This document shows, piece after piece, positions 14,789 through 24,541 of a DNA stretch of 64,000 bases; position 1 is the first letter of the stretch; every line of letters begins with the position of its first letter. This DNA is from Salinivirgaceae bacterium (GTDB lineage: Bacteria > Bacteroidota > Bacteroidia > Bacteroidales > SZUA-534). A program made the position numbers and the translations under genes. The stretch spans positions 1-64,000 of the forward strand of contig JAFYYA010000115.1 in assembly GCA_017557785.1 (NCBI GenBank). The letters run 5' to 3'. The notes below the pieces were generated by a model. That model was not told the origin of the DNA. It was given only the letters and a program-made list of their open reading frames with translations, and did not search any database.

Positions 14789-17323
14789 ATGCCGAGAATC
14801 AAACATCTGTTCACTATTGCAGTCATGACACTGCTGACTGCCGCCAGTTCGGCGCAGAACAGCATTCTCGACACACCCACCGACATAAACACCGCAGGGA
14901 AAACTCTGAAACAGATTATTACCGAAATTGAAGCCGGAAGCGATGCCCGATTCTCGTACTCAGACAACCTGCTACCAAAGAAACAGTTCAATGCCGTCGA
15001 CAGGCGGCAGACGCTTGGACGGCTGCTCGACAACCTGCTGCACAGCAACGGCATCGATTACAAGATTGTCAACGGGCAGATTGTGCTGTTCAAATCGGAA
15101 TCGGACGGCAACAACAGCCTGATTTCAGGCTTTCTGGTCGACAAGAAGAGTTCAGAGAGCGTGATAAACGGCTCGGTGTATGTGGCCGACATTGGCATCG
15201 GCACCACATCGAACAACTACGGATTTTTCACGATTGAACTGCCCGAAGGCCGCCACCATCTAAAGTTCAACAGTCTGGGGTATATGCCTGCCGACACCAT
15301 AATAAATATAAGTGGCACGCATAATCTGGTATTCAAACTTGAGCCTGTGTCGTATCAGATGAGCGAGATTGTGGTAAAGGAAAACGGCGGCAGCGATTTT
15401 ATGGAATCGGCCATGAACACCATCGCCAAACTCAACATTGAGCAACTAAAACAGATGCCGAACATTCTGGGCGAGCACGACGCGCTACGCAATCTTGATA
15501 TGCTCACGGGCTTGCAAATCAGCGAGTTCTCGACAAGCAACATCAGCGTCCGCGGCGGCACTGGCGACCAGACAATGTTTATGATGGACGAAGCCAACCT
15601 GCATACCGCGTCGCACCTTGGCGGGTTCTCGTCGGTTTTCAATCCAGATGTGGTGAACCATATCAAAATCTACAAGAACGAACTGCCAGTGAGCGAGTCG
15701 GGGGCGCTGTCGTCGGTCATTGATGTGCGTTTGCGCGACGGCGACATGCAGCATTGGCACACATCGGGTTCGTTGGGGCTACTCACCGTCCGCGCCACGG
15801 TTGAAGGGCCGCTGAAAAAAGACAAATCGTCGGTACTGCTGGCCGTAAGGCGGACATATGCCGACCAGTTGCTTAACAACTTTTTCAAGAACCGCAATTT
15901 TGCTTTGCAGTTCTACTACTACGACATCAATTTCAAGTTCAACTACAAGTTCAATCCGCATGACAGGCTCTACATATCGTGGTACTCAGGGGCCGACAAA
16001 CTCGACCACTCAATGTACCTTAAGCGCAAAGACCACATCTCGACCATCCGCTGGAACCACATTTTCGGTGAGAATCTGTTTTTCAACTTGTCGGCCATTG
16101 GCTCATACAGTAGCACACGCCTGCTGAATTTCCACAACTACGGTGCGCTGAACTGGCAGTCGATTTGCTGGAATACGAAGATGAAACTCGATTTTTCGCA
16201 CTATGTCAGCGACCGCATCAGTCTGAAATACGGCATTTTGGGGTCATACTACAGCCTTGAGCCGTTCGACTTGTCGCCCGAAGAAGACGAAATGGCGTAC
16301 AAAAAATCACGCATTCACGCGCAGACAATCATGAACCATGGCATCTATCTTGATGAAACACTGAAATTTGGTGCAAGACTGTCGCTGGAACTTGGCGCGA
16401 GACTGAACGCCCATTTCGGTCCGACCGACTATCTGAACAGCGGCGACTCAATAATCATATACCCCGAATGGAACGCTACGCTCAACTGTAGAGCGACGGA
16501 CAGGTTGCTGCTTAAACTGAACGCATCGTCGAGAAGCCAGCCGCTGCACCAGATGCAGGTGAGTTCGTACGGCATAACCATTAACCGATGGATGCCTGCA
16601 AACTCACGATTTCTGCCTGAGCGCAGCCTGAACCTGTCGGTCAGCGCCGACTGCGAAATCAGCGATTGGCTTAATGCTTCGGCCGACATCTACTGCCGAC
16701 AGTTGAAGAATTTGATTGAGACTATGCAGGAAATGCGGCTTGTGTATGAGATTAACCCCGAAAAATACGCCAAGCACTCATCGGCGGATGTGATTGGGTG
16801 CGAAGTGTCGGCAATTGCAACACTCGACAATCTGAAAATGTCGGTATCATATGACTATACCAACTCGCGCTGGCTGACTCAGGGGCTGAACAACGGCAAG
16901 AGTTACCCTGCATCGTTCATCCGCAAGCACACGGTCCGCATAGCAGGAACCTATGCGCTCAACGAGCACATCAGGCTGTCGGCGTCATGGCAGATTGCAT
17001 CAGGAATGCCGTACACGGCGGCTGTGGGCAAGTATGTGATTGACGGCAAGACAACACTGCAATTCGATGAGAACCAGATAAACACCATGCGCCTGCCAAA
17101 CTACAACCGTCTCGACATCAGCATGAACATCGAAAACAAGAAGAACAAAATCCGGCGATGGAAAAGTTACTGGGACTTTGCCATTTACAATGTCTATGCG
17201 CGGAAAAACCCGCTCGGCGTAGCCTACTTCACAACCGACGAAAAAGGCAAATATGTGCTCAAGCCTGGATACTACTATTTCTACCAGTTTGTGCCGTCGG
17301 TGTCGTACAGGTTCAGGTTTTGA
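14789..17323 (+). CDS. TonB-dependent outer-membrane receptor with STN domain
   Basis: An 844-residue outer-membrane receptor. After the signal peptide (ends near TAASSAQ) comes an STN domain (about 38-92), then a carboxypeptidase-regulatory-like beta domain (about 112-195), a plug domain (about 200-315, including ISVRGGTGDQTMFMMDEA) and a beta barrel ending in an aromatic residue (SYRFRF), as outer-membrane proteins do. It is about 200 residues shorter than SusC proteins and has no SusD partner. STN domains in other receptors contact a FecR-like anti-sigma factor, but no fecR/sigma pair is nearby. The substrate is unknown; siderophore, vitamin or peptide are possible. Confidence 0.9.
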   Translation: MPRIKHLFTIAVMTLLTAASSAQNSILDTPTDINTAGKTLKQIITEIEAGSDARFSYSDNLLPKKQFNAVDRRQTLGRLLDNLLHSNGIDYKIVNGQIVLFKSESDGNNSLISGFLVDKKSSESVINGSVYVADIGIGTTSNNYGFFTIELPEGRHHLKFNSLGYMPADTIINISGTHNLVFKLEPVSYQMSEIVVKENGGSDFMESAMNTIAKLNIEQLKQMPNILGEHDALRNLDMLTGLQISEFSTSNISVRGGTGDQTMFMMDEANLHTASHLGGFSSVFNPDVVNHIKIYKNELPVSESGALSSVIDVRLRDGDMQHWHTSGSLGLLTVRATVEGPLKKDKSSVLLAVRRTYADQLLNNFFKNRNFALQFYYYDINFKFNYKFNPHDRLYISWYSGADKLDHSMYLKRKDHISTIRWNHIFGENLFFNLSAIGSYSSTRLLNFHNYGALNWQSICWNTKMKLDFSHYVSDRISLKYGILGSYYSLEPFDLSPEEDEMAYKKSRIHAQTIMNHGIYLDETLKFGARLSLELGARLNAHFGPTDYLNSGDSIIIYPEWNATLNCRATDRLLLKLNASSRSQPLHQMQVSSYGITINRWMPANSRFLPERSLNLSVSADCEISDWLNASADIYCRQLKNLIETMQEMRLVYEINPEKYAKHSSADVIGCEVSAIATLDNLKMSVSYDYTNSRWLTQGLNNGKSYPASFIRKHTVRIAGTYALNEHIRLSASWQIASGMPYTAAVGKYVIDGKTTLQFDENQINTMRLPNYNRLDISMNIENKKNKIRRWKSYWDFAIYNVYARKNPLGVAYFTTDEKGKYVLKPGYYYFYQFVPSVSYRFRF

Positions 17324-17425
17324 ACAAAAAGTTGATAACAATTTCGGCACAATGCCGACACGGGCTTTTTTCTAAACATTTTTGACTATATTGCCACTCA
17401 TTCTGACACAAAAAACACTATAGTG

Positions 17426-17806
17426 ATGGCAAAAGAGATATTGGAACTCGAATACCACTTTAACACTTCGTCGAAGGTCCTGTTTCCGCGACTTAGCACG
17501 GCAATCGGCCTTAACGAATGGTTTGCCGACGAAGTGAACGAAAAGGATAAGATTTTCACGTTCCGCTGGGACAGTGAAGAACGCAGCGCTGAGTTGCTGG
17601 CAGTGAAAGAAGGAAGAAGCGCCAGATTCCATTGGCTCGACGATGATGACGAAGAATCGTATTTTGAATTCACCCTGTCGACTACAGAACTAACCGACGA
17701 CCTTGCGCTCAGAATCACTGATTTTGTCGACGCCGATGAAGCATCAGAGATGAAGGAACTCTGGGACGCCCAGATTTCTGACCTGAAGCGTGTGCTTGGG
17801 GCTTGA
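17426..17806 (+). CDS. START-like domain protein
   Basis: A 126-residue soluble protein made of a single START/Bet v1-like fold as judged from pattern: N-terminal strand EILELEYHFNTS, helix with WFADEV, then alternating strands with FTFRWDSEERSAELLAV and ARFHWL, an acidic DDDDEE turn, and a C-terminal helix MKELWDAQISDLKRVLG. Small proteins of this type are conserved in Bacteroidota and annotated as START-like; no ligand is known. A GTG one codon upstream is an alternative start. It precedes the LptF-like gene by 168 bases, in which a GCAGATGC/GCATCTGC hairpin lies at 17824-17846. Confidence 0.75.
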   Translation: MAKEILELEYHFNTSSKVLFPRLSTAIGLNEWFADEVNEKDKIFTFRWDSEERSAELLAVKEGRSARFHWLDDDDEESYFEFTLSTTELTDDLALRITDFVDADEASEMKELWDAQISDLKRVLGA

Positions 17807-17974
17807 TAATAATTGCATAAAAAGCAGATGCATTCATAGCATCTGCAAGACGACGAAAAAGATACAAAAGAACCAACCGCAACTTTTCTTGCCATCAGCC
17901 GGCTGATACGCCCAAAAATAAGTAATATTGCGGATTATTTGCGGACAACGAACACCGCGTCTAAACATCATAAA

Positions 17975-19558
17975 GTGAAAAAGTTAGACAAGTTCATATT
18001 GAAGTCGTACATCGGGCCGTTCGTCCTGACTTTTTTCATATCGATATTCATTCTGCTGATGCAGTTCCTTTGGCGCTATCTTGACGATATTGTCGGCAAG
18101 GGGCTTGGTGCCGCTGTAATAACAGAGTTGATGGTGTATGCATGCAGCAATTTGGTAACGACGGCTTTGCCGCTGGCGGTGCTTCTGAGTTCGATTATGA
18201 CTTTCGGCAATCTGGCCGAGCACTACGAACTGATGGCCATCAAATCGGCAGGAATATCGCTTGTGAAGATAATGCGGCCGTTGATTGTGTTTGTCGCAGG
18301 TGTTACCGTGTGTGCGTTTCTGTTCTCAAACAACATTATGCCGTACACTAATCTGAAAATGAAGACATTGCTTCATGATATCAGACAGCAGAAGCCTGAA
18401 GTGTCGATAACCGAAGGCGTTTTCAGCGACGCCATTGACAACTATAGCATCAAGGTGGGGCGTAAGAGCCACAAGGGGCCAATGCTCTACGACATAATGA
18501 TTTACAACCACTCTGAAGACAACGGCAACCGCGATGTGACGCTGGCCGATTCAGGAACGATGATTATCACACCTGACAAGCGATACATGGTAATCACACT
18601 CTATAGCGGCACCAATTATGTTGAAGAAATAGAAAAACGCCGTCGCAGAAGCGAGAAGGAATACCCGCAGCGTACAACCAGTTTCCAGGAAGAGCGCTTT
18701 ATGATTGACCTTTCGGGAATGGATTTTGAACGGTCGAATGAAGCTCTTTACAAGACAAGTTACGAAATGCTGAACATAAATCAGTTGCAATACACAACTG
18801 ACTCACTGAAAAAGAATTACAGCAACATGATTGCCGGTTATCACAACAATCTGACACGGGCTCAATATTTCCAAAAGTTGGACTATCGCGGTCAAGATAG
18901 TGTATGGTACCAAAGCCCCGAGCCGCCGGCAACAACTGAAGTCAATATCGACTCGTTGTTTGAAACATTCACACAAAGCAATATGGCCGGTGTGCTGAGT
19001 TACGCAGTCCAGAACGCGCGCGAAACCAAGACGTTCATTTCACAGTCGGCTTCAGAATCGCAGGGGCGGCGGAAAACAATCAAACGGTACGAGATTGAGT
19101 GGCACCGCAAGTTCACTCTGTCGATAGCATGCATACTGCTGTTTTTCATAGGGGCACCACTTGGCGCGATAATCCGCAAGGGTGGCATCGGTACACCGAT
19201 AGTCATCTCGGTGCTTTTCTTCGTGATATACTATGTGATAAACATCAGTGGCGAAAAGGCCGCCAAAATGGGCACCTGGCCGGCATGGGCGGGCATGTGG
19301 CTATCGTCAATTGTATTTACGCCAATGGGCGCATTTCTGACCTATAAGGCGGTGAAAGATGCCACATTCCTTGAACTCAGCACCTACACCGATTTCTTCA
19401 GAAAAGTGTTTGGCAAAATGATGGCCAACCCGAAGTTTGCCGCCGTTGTCAGGTTCTTTATGTCGGAAGAGAAGAAGGCAAAGGCCCGGCTGGCGGCCGA
19501 GATTGAACGGCATAAAAAGGCTCACGACCAACAAACCGAAAGCGATGCAACAGTCTGA
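17975..19558 (+). CDS. LptF/LptG-family permease
   Basis: A 527-residue inner-membrane protein of the YjgP/YjgQ family, which in the LptBFG complex extracts lipopolysaccharide from the inner membrane. The N-terminus KKLDKFILKSYIGPF and following helices (about 12-36, 55-80, 98-118) match the family; a periplasmic beta region covers about 120-360, and three helices (about 375-500) with GAPLGAIIRKGGIGTP complete it. No ATG exists upstream in frame, so GTG at 17975 was chosen; a TTG 12 codons earlier is possible. A charged tail of about 50 residues is unusual. Its stop overlaps the next gene by 14 bases, suggesting coupling of export and glycan synthesis. Confidence 0.85.
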   Translation: MKKLDKFILKSYIGPFVLTFFISIFILLMQFLWRYLDDIVGKGLGAAVITELMVYACSNLVTTALPLAVLLSSIMTFGNLAEHYELMAIKSAGISLVKIMRPLIVFVAGVTVCAFLFSNNIMPYTNLKMKTLLHDIRQQKPEVSITEGVFSDAIDNYSIKVGRKSHKGPMLYDIMIYNHSEDNGNRDVTLADSGTMIITPDKRYMVITLYSGTNYVEEIEKRRRRSEKEYPQRTTSFQEERFMIDLSGMDFERSNEALYKTSYEMLNINQLQYTTDSLKKNYSNMIAGYHNNLTRAQYFQKLDYRGQDSVWYQSPEPPATTEVNIDSLFETFTQSNMAGVLSYAVQNARETKTFISQSASESQGRRKTIKRYEIEWHRKFTLSIACILLFFIGAPLGAIIRKGGIGTPIVISVLFFVIYYVINISGEKAAKMGTWPAWAGMWLSSIVFTPMGAFLTYKAVKDATFLELSTYTDFFRKVFGKMMANPKFAAVVRFFMSEEKKAKARLAAEIERHKKAHDQQTESDATV

Positions 19559-20771
19559 ACCCCAGCAGTCGATGCGCATACTTGTGTTGTGCAACAAGAT
19601 GCCGTATCCGTCGAACGACGGCGGCACCATTGCCACGCTCAACATGATTATGGGGCTGGCAGCGCAGGGCAACACCGTTGATGTGCTGGCAATGCAGACT
19701 CACAAGCATAATTTCCCGATAGAGAAACTGTCGGCTGAGCTCAAGCAGAACATCAACTGGAACTCGGTGTGGATTGACACAGAAATCAGCTTTGCCGCCC
19801 TGCTGAAAAACCTACTTTTCTCAAGACTGCCCTACAATGCCGAGCGGTTTGTGTCGAAAGAGTACGACATGAAGCTGAAAGAATTGCTGCAAAACAATTA
19901 CGACATTGTCCAGCTTGAAGGGCTCTATCTGACAAGCTACATCAGCACAATCAGAAAACACTCTAAATCAACCATATCGCTGCGGGCTCACAATGTTGAA
20001 CGGCTGATTTGGGAACGGATGGCCGAAACCGAGACCAATCCGTTGAAAAAACTATACAAGCGCATTCTCAGCCGCCGCATTGGCCGACTTGAGCAGCTGA
20101 CTCTCAGTAAAATAGACTTGCTTGTTCCGATAACCAAAACCGACGCGGCGCAATTGCCTTTCGAGCCAAACCGCACCTACGTGGCGCCAACGGGCATTGA
20201 GCCGCAAAAGTTTGTGGCGTACAAAGCACCACTCATCGGAAAATCAGTCTTTTACATTGGCGCACTCGATTGGGAACCCAACCAGGAAGCGGTTTTATGG
20301 TTCGTCAACAATGTCTGGATTGGGGTGCATGAGCAGCATCCCGACTGGGCTTTACACATTGCCGGACGTAATGCGCCCGATAGTTTTGCACGTGAACTGG
20401 CAAAATATCCTGTGGTGTTCGACGGACAGGTGCCTAGTGCACAGGAATTCATTGAACAGCACAACATTATGGTTGTTCCGCTGCTGTCGGGAAGCGGAAT
20501 GCGAATAAAAATCATCGAAGCAATGGCGCACTCGCGCTGCGTGGTCACCACGCCTGTGGGCGCCGAAGGCATCGACGCGGAAAATGGCCGTCAGATTCTC
20601 ATCGGTGCCACGCCCGACGAAATGAAAATATTGATTATGAAAGCAATATCCGACACAGACTATACAAAGAAAATTGCGAACGAAGCATTCGCCTTCACAA
20701 ACGATAATTTCAACAACCGCTTGATTATTAGCGGACTGAATAATTTCTACAAACAATGGCTACGGCGCTGA
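19545..20771 (+). CDS. Glycosyltransferase, GT-B fold (family 4-like)
   Basis: A 408-residue cytosolic glycosyltransferase. The start MRILVLCNKMPYPSNDGG (glycine loop of the N-terminal Rossmann domain) and the C-terminal nucleotide-sugar motif GSGMRIKIIEAMAHSRCVVTTPVGAEGI, which contains the usual E-x7-E-type region, indicate family GT4/GT1-type retaining enzymes. The chosen ATG overlaps the permease gene by 14 bases; an ATG at 19572 is an alternative. Its stop overlaps the GT2 gene by 16 bases, so the three are translationally linked. Acceptor and sugar are unknown; a cell-surface polysaccharide or lipooligosaccharide is likely. Confidence 0.87.
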   Translation: MQQSEPQQSMRILVLCNKMPYPSNDGGTIATLNMIMGLAAQGNTVDVLAMQTHKHNFPIEKLSAELKQNINWNSVWIDTEISFAALLKNLLFSRLPYNAERFVSKEYDMKLKELLQNNYDIVQLEGLYLTSYISTIRKHSKSTISLRAHNVERLIWERMAETETNPLKKLYKRILSRRIGRLEQLTLSKIDLLVPITKTDAAQLPFEPNRTYVAPTGIEPQKFVAYKAPLIGKSVFYIGALDWEPNQEAVLWFVNNVWIGVHEQHPDWALHIAGRNAPDSFARELAKYPVVFDGQVPSAQEFIEQHNIMVVPLLSGSGMRIKIIEAMAHSRCVVTTPVGAEGIDAENGRQILIGATPDEMKILIMKAISDTDYTKKIANEAFAFTNDNFNNRLIISGLNNFYKQWLRR

Positions 20772-21934
20772 CCATATTGTTCTGGATTCTGATTGGTACG
20801 GCCGTCTACGCCTATGCGGTCTATCCGTTGCTGATTGCCGCCATTGCACGGCTCAAACGCCACGAGCCGCTGCCAGAGCTGCCCGAGTCGTTGCCGCACG
20901 TAACTCTCTTTGTGACAGCGTTTAACGAAGAACAGTTTGTTGATGATAAAATTGCAAACTCTCATGCGCTTAACTATCCTACCGACCGTCTGCACCTTGT
21001 GTGGGTCACCGACGGCTCTGACGATAACACCAACCAACTACTTGCCAATCACCCCGATGTGAAGGTGCTCTACGAACCGGAACGCCGCGGAAAAGTTCAT
21101 GCAATGAAACGTGGTCTTGAGTTTGTCGAAACTGATATTGTGATATTTACCGATGCCAACACTATGCTTTCGCCAGAGAGCGTAACCGAGATTGTGCGCC
21201 TGTTCGAAAATCCGCGCATCGGCTGCGTGGCGGGCGAGAAACGCATTAACCGCGACAGCCGTGAGAATGCCGCATCGTCGGGCGAAGGGGCCTATTGGCG
21301 TTACGAGTCGTGGATAAAACGCAACGATGCCATTGCAGGAACGGCCATTGGCGCGGCTGGCGAGCTGTTTGCAATGCGCAAGAGCCTTTATCAGCCCATC
21401 AGCGACAACACTCTGCTCGACGACTTTGAAATCTCACTTCGCATTGCGCTGACAGGCTACAAGATAGGTTACTCGCCCCTGGCCTGCGCTATTGAACGGC
21501 CATCGGCCAACATCGGCGAAGAGATGAAGCGTAAAGTGCGAATTGCAGCAGGAAGTATTCAAACAATGTTGCGGCTTGGCGGACTGTTCAAATTCTTCCG
21601 CCACCCGATGCTTACGTTCCAGTACGTGTCGCACAAGGTGCTGCGCTGGGTTGCCGTGCCATTGACAATGGTGCTGATTATTCCAATCAACATCTATCTG
21701 AGTGCAATTAACAACTTTGCATTCAGTAATATATACACTTGGACACTCGTCGCGCAAGCGCTGTTCTACATTGCCACCTTTGCAGGATTTGCATTCCGAA
21801 ACCACAAACTCAGCGCAGGTTGGCTCTACATTCCGTACTACTTTTATTTGGCCAACAAGGCCATGTGGATGGGATTGTGGCGGTTCTGCCGCAACAAGCA
21901 GAGTGTGAACTGGGAAAGAGCCAAAAGGGCATGA
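20756..21934 (+). CDS. Membrane glycosyltransferase family 2
   Basis: A 392-residue processive-type GT2. One N-terminal helix (about 5-28) leads into a GT-A domain: VTLFVTAFNEE, VWVTDGSDDNT with the first Asp pair, FTDANTM as the D-x-D-like metal site and LDDFEISLRI as the catalytic acidic motif. Three or four helices at the C-terminus (about 295-375) form the membrane part. The last gene of the permease-GT4-GT2 operon, followed by a bidirectional terminator. It likely polymerises or transfers a sugar at the inner membrane; the substrate cannot be told. Confidence 0.88.
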   Translation: MATALTILFWILIGTAVYAYAVYPLLIAAIARLKRHEPLPELPESLPHVTLFVTAFNEEQFVDDKIANSHALNYPTDRLHLVWVTDGSDDNTNQLLANHPDVKVLYEPERRGKVHAMKRGLEFVETDIVIFTDANTMLSPESVTEIVRLFENPRIGCVAGEKRINRDSRENAASSGEGAYWRYESWIKRNDAIAGTAIGAAGELFAMRKSLYQPISDNTLLDDFEISLRIALTGYKIGYSPLACAIERPSANIGEEMKRKVRIAAGSIQTMLRLGGLFKFFRHPMLTFQYVSHKVLRWVAVPLTMVLIIPINIYLSAINNFAFSNIYTWTLVAQALFYIATFAGFAFRNHKLSAGWLYIPYYFYLANKAMWMGLWRFCRNKQSVNWERAKRA

Positions 21935-21951
21935 AATTTATGAGTAATAAA

Positions 21952-21984
21952 AATCCCGAAAGCCCATGCCGCGCCTTCGGGATT
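21952..21984. terminator. Bidirectional terminator between GT2 and GH127 genes
   Basis: AATCCCGAA (21952-21960) pairs with TTCGGGATT (21976-21984); TTTTT follows on the minus strand and TTTAAAA on the plus strand, so it works best for the minus-strand GH127 gene. Confidence 0.75.
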
Positions 21985-22008
21985 TAAAATGAATTATATT
22001 TCAATTAG

Positions 22009-24393
22009 TTATTTCTTCACCAATCGTACTTCATAAATTCCACCGATTTCCGTGCCCGGATTGGTTTGGAATTTCACGCGGACGCTCTTTTTGCCCTTCA
22101 GCATCGATTCCGGAATCGGGTATTCTTCGGTCTTGAATTGCGATGTGTTCCAACGTTTTATGTTGTTCACGGTGGTCAGTTTCTCGTCATCGATATAAAT
22201 ATCGAAAATCTTTGTGCCCCAGTCGTTTACACCCCAATATTTCACGTAGAGTGACAGGTCGGTGCGCGATTGGGTGGCCATATCGTAGCTGAAGAATCCG
22301 CCGTTGCTTGCCGTGCGGAAGAAGACGTTCTGAGTGTTGCCCGTGTGCGATTTTTCGGCCTGCATAGCGTGGTCGGTTTCGGGCTGCTGCTCGCCGGGCG
22401 CCACAAAGTCGGTTGAGCGTTGTTTCAGTTTGATTTTTTCTTTTTCGATGTTGGCCAGCGAGTCGATGTACGATTTGTAGCCGTTTGTGCTAAGTGCCAG
22501 CCAATAAATCATATAGCGCGAATCGTGGATTCCGAAGAACGGCTCAAGCTCGCCGTCAATCGGGTTTTCCATACGAGCGTTCAACTTGAAGTGAAGTGGC
22601 TTGCCTTCAATGGGTTGCAGTTTGCTTCCAATGTTTTCAAGATCGTCTTCGATGATGATTGGCGCCTTATCGATTGGCAGCAACTCGCCGCTTGCGTACT
22701 GTCCCCAACGGCCGTCGTCGGCAATCAGGCCGGCCAAATCTTCGGTGCCGGTCTTCATACCCAAAAGAATGGGGCCGTGCATAATCGCAACGTACTGTGG
22801 CACGTTCGGCATACGCTCGATGCGGGTGTGCATTGGGAACGTAATATCCAGAATATCACCTTTTTTCAGGCCGTTGATGCTCACGTACGACGATGGCTCG
22901 GCGCTGATTTCAACAGGCTGTCCGTTCAGGCAAACTTTGAATTCGCCTTTGGCAACCCACTCGGGGTAGCGCAACATAAGGTCGAATGCTGATTTGCTGT
23001 CGGTTATGGTGATTTTCGATTGTTCGCTGTACGGGAATTCAGTTTCTTGACGCACTTTGATTCCGCGTTCCTTCCAATTCAGTTCTGACGCTACAAACAA
23101 ATTGACATACAGTTTGTTATCGTTGTGCGTATAAATAAACTGATTGTATTTTCCGTGATTTTCCATTCCCGTACCAACGCAGCACCACATTGCCATATTT
23201 GGCGCCGAGTAGACGCGGTAGTGGCGCGGACGAGCCGATGTAAAGTACACATAACCACCGTGTTCGGGGTGTTGGCTCGACAGGATGTGGTTGAACATTG
23301 TGCGCTCGTAGTAGTCGGCGTAGCGTGGCTGCGGGTCGGTGGCGAACAAATCTTCGGTGAGTTTCAGCATATTATATGAGTTGCACGATTCGGGACCGTC
23401 AATGTCATTCACAAAATCGTTGCAGGCTTCCTTCGACGGGAAGTGCTCGCGGCGTCCGTGGCCACCAAAAGCCAGCGAGCGGTTGTAAACCACTGTCTGC
23501 CAGAAGAATTGTGCAGCCTTGTCGTAGTCGGTATCACCGTTTAACTGTGCAATACGCTCAAAACCAATAACTTTTGGCACTTGAGTATTTGCGTGCAGAT
23601 TGTCGAGTTTGTCTTCGCCAGCAATGAGCGGGTTCAGTATCATCTTGTGCGAGAAGCGTTTGGCGCAATCCAAATATTTCGCATCACCAGTCATCTCGTA
23701 GGCGTCGGCCAGCACTTCGTTCATACCGCCGTACTCGTTGCCAAGCATCTGTTCCATTTGCTCATCGGTCAGGTCAGCACAAAGGTTGACGCACCAGTCG
23801 CAGTATTTCAAGAACATATCGCGTGCATCGGTGTTGCCGCAGTAGTTCCAGGCGTCGCGCAAGCCTGCAAACATCTTGTGAATGTTGTAGAATGGTGCCC
23901 AAGCGCCCCAGTATGGCCCGAAATCCATCTTCTTGAACGCCGACCAAACCTTTGCGCTTTCTGGCATTCCGCCAAGGTAGCCCGCGCCCCATTCGGGATT
24001 GTTGCGCACGCCAGCTTCTTGACACTCTTTGAGTTCCGAAATCATATAATCCATCCGTTTTTTGCACTCGGCATTACCCGTGGCTGCGAAATTTATTGCC
24101 ATTGCCGACAGGTAGTGGCCGCCCACGTGACCGTCGAGACCAATCCAGCACGGGAATGATTCTGCCTTTGGCTCAAGCCCGGCTTCCTTGCGGAACGGCG
24201 CCAGCAAGCGGTCAACATCATACTCGAGAAGCACCTTGATATTCAGGTCGCGCGCGTCTTTCAGCGGACCGTCGAGCAATTGAACATCGCCAAGCGAAAA
24301 TTCGTTTTTCGGCAGAGTCGTTGTCTGATTGCTGCTGCAACTTGCAAGCAGTAAGGCACTTATAGCCAGGATTGTAGTTCGGTTAAGTCTCAT
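22009..24393 (-). CDS. GH127 family glycoside hydrolase (beta-L-arabinofuranosidase type), lipoprotein
   Basis: A 794-residue lipoprotein: signal peptide with lipobox LLLASC (Cys near residue 19). The catalytic (alpha/alpha)6 region shows GPESCNSYNM (about 331-340) and MWCCVGTGMENHG (about 401-413). In the characterised beta-L-arabinofuranosidase HypBA1, a Glu and three Cys bind zinc and one of the paired Cys is the nucleophile; the E-x-C and C-C motifs here match that layout. The C-terminal part is a beta-sandwich ending RLVKK. Members act on beta-L-Araf in plant arabinans, extensins or RG-II, though some have other activities. It has its own promoter and is separate from the GH43 gene. Confidence 0.9.
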   Translation of the reverse strand: MRLNRTTILAISALLLASCSSNQTTTLPKNEFSLGDVQLLDGPLKDARDLNIKVLLEYDVDRLLAPFRKEAGLEPKAESFPCWIGLDGHVGGHYLSAMAINFAATGNAECKKRMDYMISELKECQEAGVRNNPEWGAGYLGGMPESAKVWSAFKKMDFGPYWGAWAPFYNIHKMFAGLRDAWNYCGNTDARDMFLKYCDWCVNLCADLTDEQMEQMLGNEYGGMNEVLADAYEMTGDAKYLDCAKRFSHKMILNPLIAGEDKLDNLHANTQVPKVIGFERIAQLNGDTDYDKAAQFFWQTVVYNRSLAFGGHGRREHFPSKEACNDFVNDIDGPESCNSYNMLKLTEDLFATDPQPRYADYYERTMFNHILSSQHPEHGGYVYFTSARPRHYRVYSAPNMAMWCCVGTGMENHGKYNQFIYTHNDNKLYVNLFVASELNWKERGIKVRQETEFPYSEQSKITITDSKSAFDLMLRYPEWVAKGEFKVCLNGQPVEISAEPSSYVSINGLKKGDILDITFPMHTRIERMPNVPQYVAIMHGPILLGMKTGTEDLAGLIADDGRWGQYASGELLPIDKAPIIIEDDLENIGSKLQPIEGKPLHFKLNARMENPIDGELEPFFGIHDSRYMIYWLALSTNGYKSYIDSLANIEKEKIKLKQRSTDFVAPGEQQPETDHAMQAEKSHTGNTQNVFFRTASNGGFFSYDMATQSRTDLSLYVKYWGVNDWGTKIFDIYIDDEKLTTVNNIKRWNTSQFKTEEYPIPESMLKGKKSVRVKFQTNPGTEIGGIYEVRLVKK

Positions 24394-24430
24394 TGATATT
24401 AGTTTTTAATGTGTGTTTCGTAAAAGTTTT

Positions 24431-24460
24431 CAAAGATATTTATAGTCAGTATTTTTCAAA
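24431..24460 (-). promoter_or_regulatory. Candidate promoter of the GH127 gene
   Basis: Minus-strand TTTG (24457-24460), 18 bases, then TATCTTTG (24431-24438), a perfect -7 element, 38 bases before the start codon. The spacer is one base short of the usual 19-21. Confidence 0.55.
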
Positions 24461-24492
24461 AGCCATCGGGATCAATTTATAGGCATAAAAAA

Positions 24493-24519
24493 AGGTGGAT
24501 TGCCAAGAGCAACCCACCT
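24493..24519 (-). terminator. Terminator of the GH43 gene
   Basis: AGGTGG (24493-24498) pairs with CCACCT (24514-24519), with TTTTTTT following on the minus strand. Confidence 0.8.
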
Positions 24520-24541
24520 CGCGGTTATTACTGTGGTGATA

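Noticed and set aside
17824-17846. GCAGATGC/GCATCTGC hairpin after the START-like gene
   Set aside because: A good stem but there is no T-run on the plus strand; the T-run is on the minus strand, where no gene ends. Not called as a terminator.
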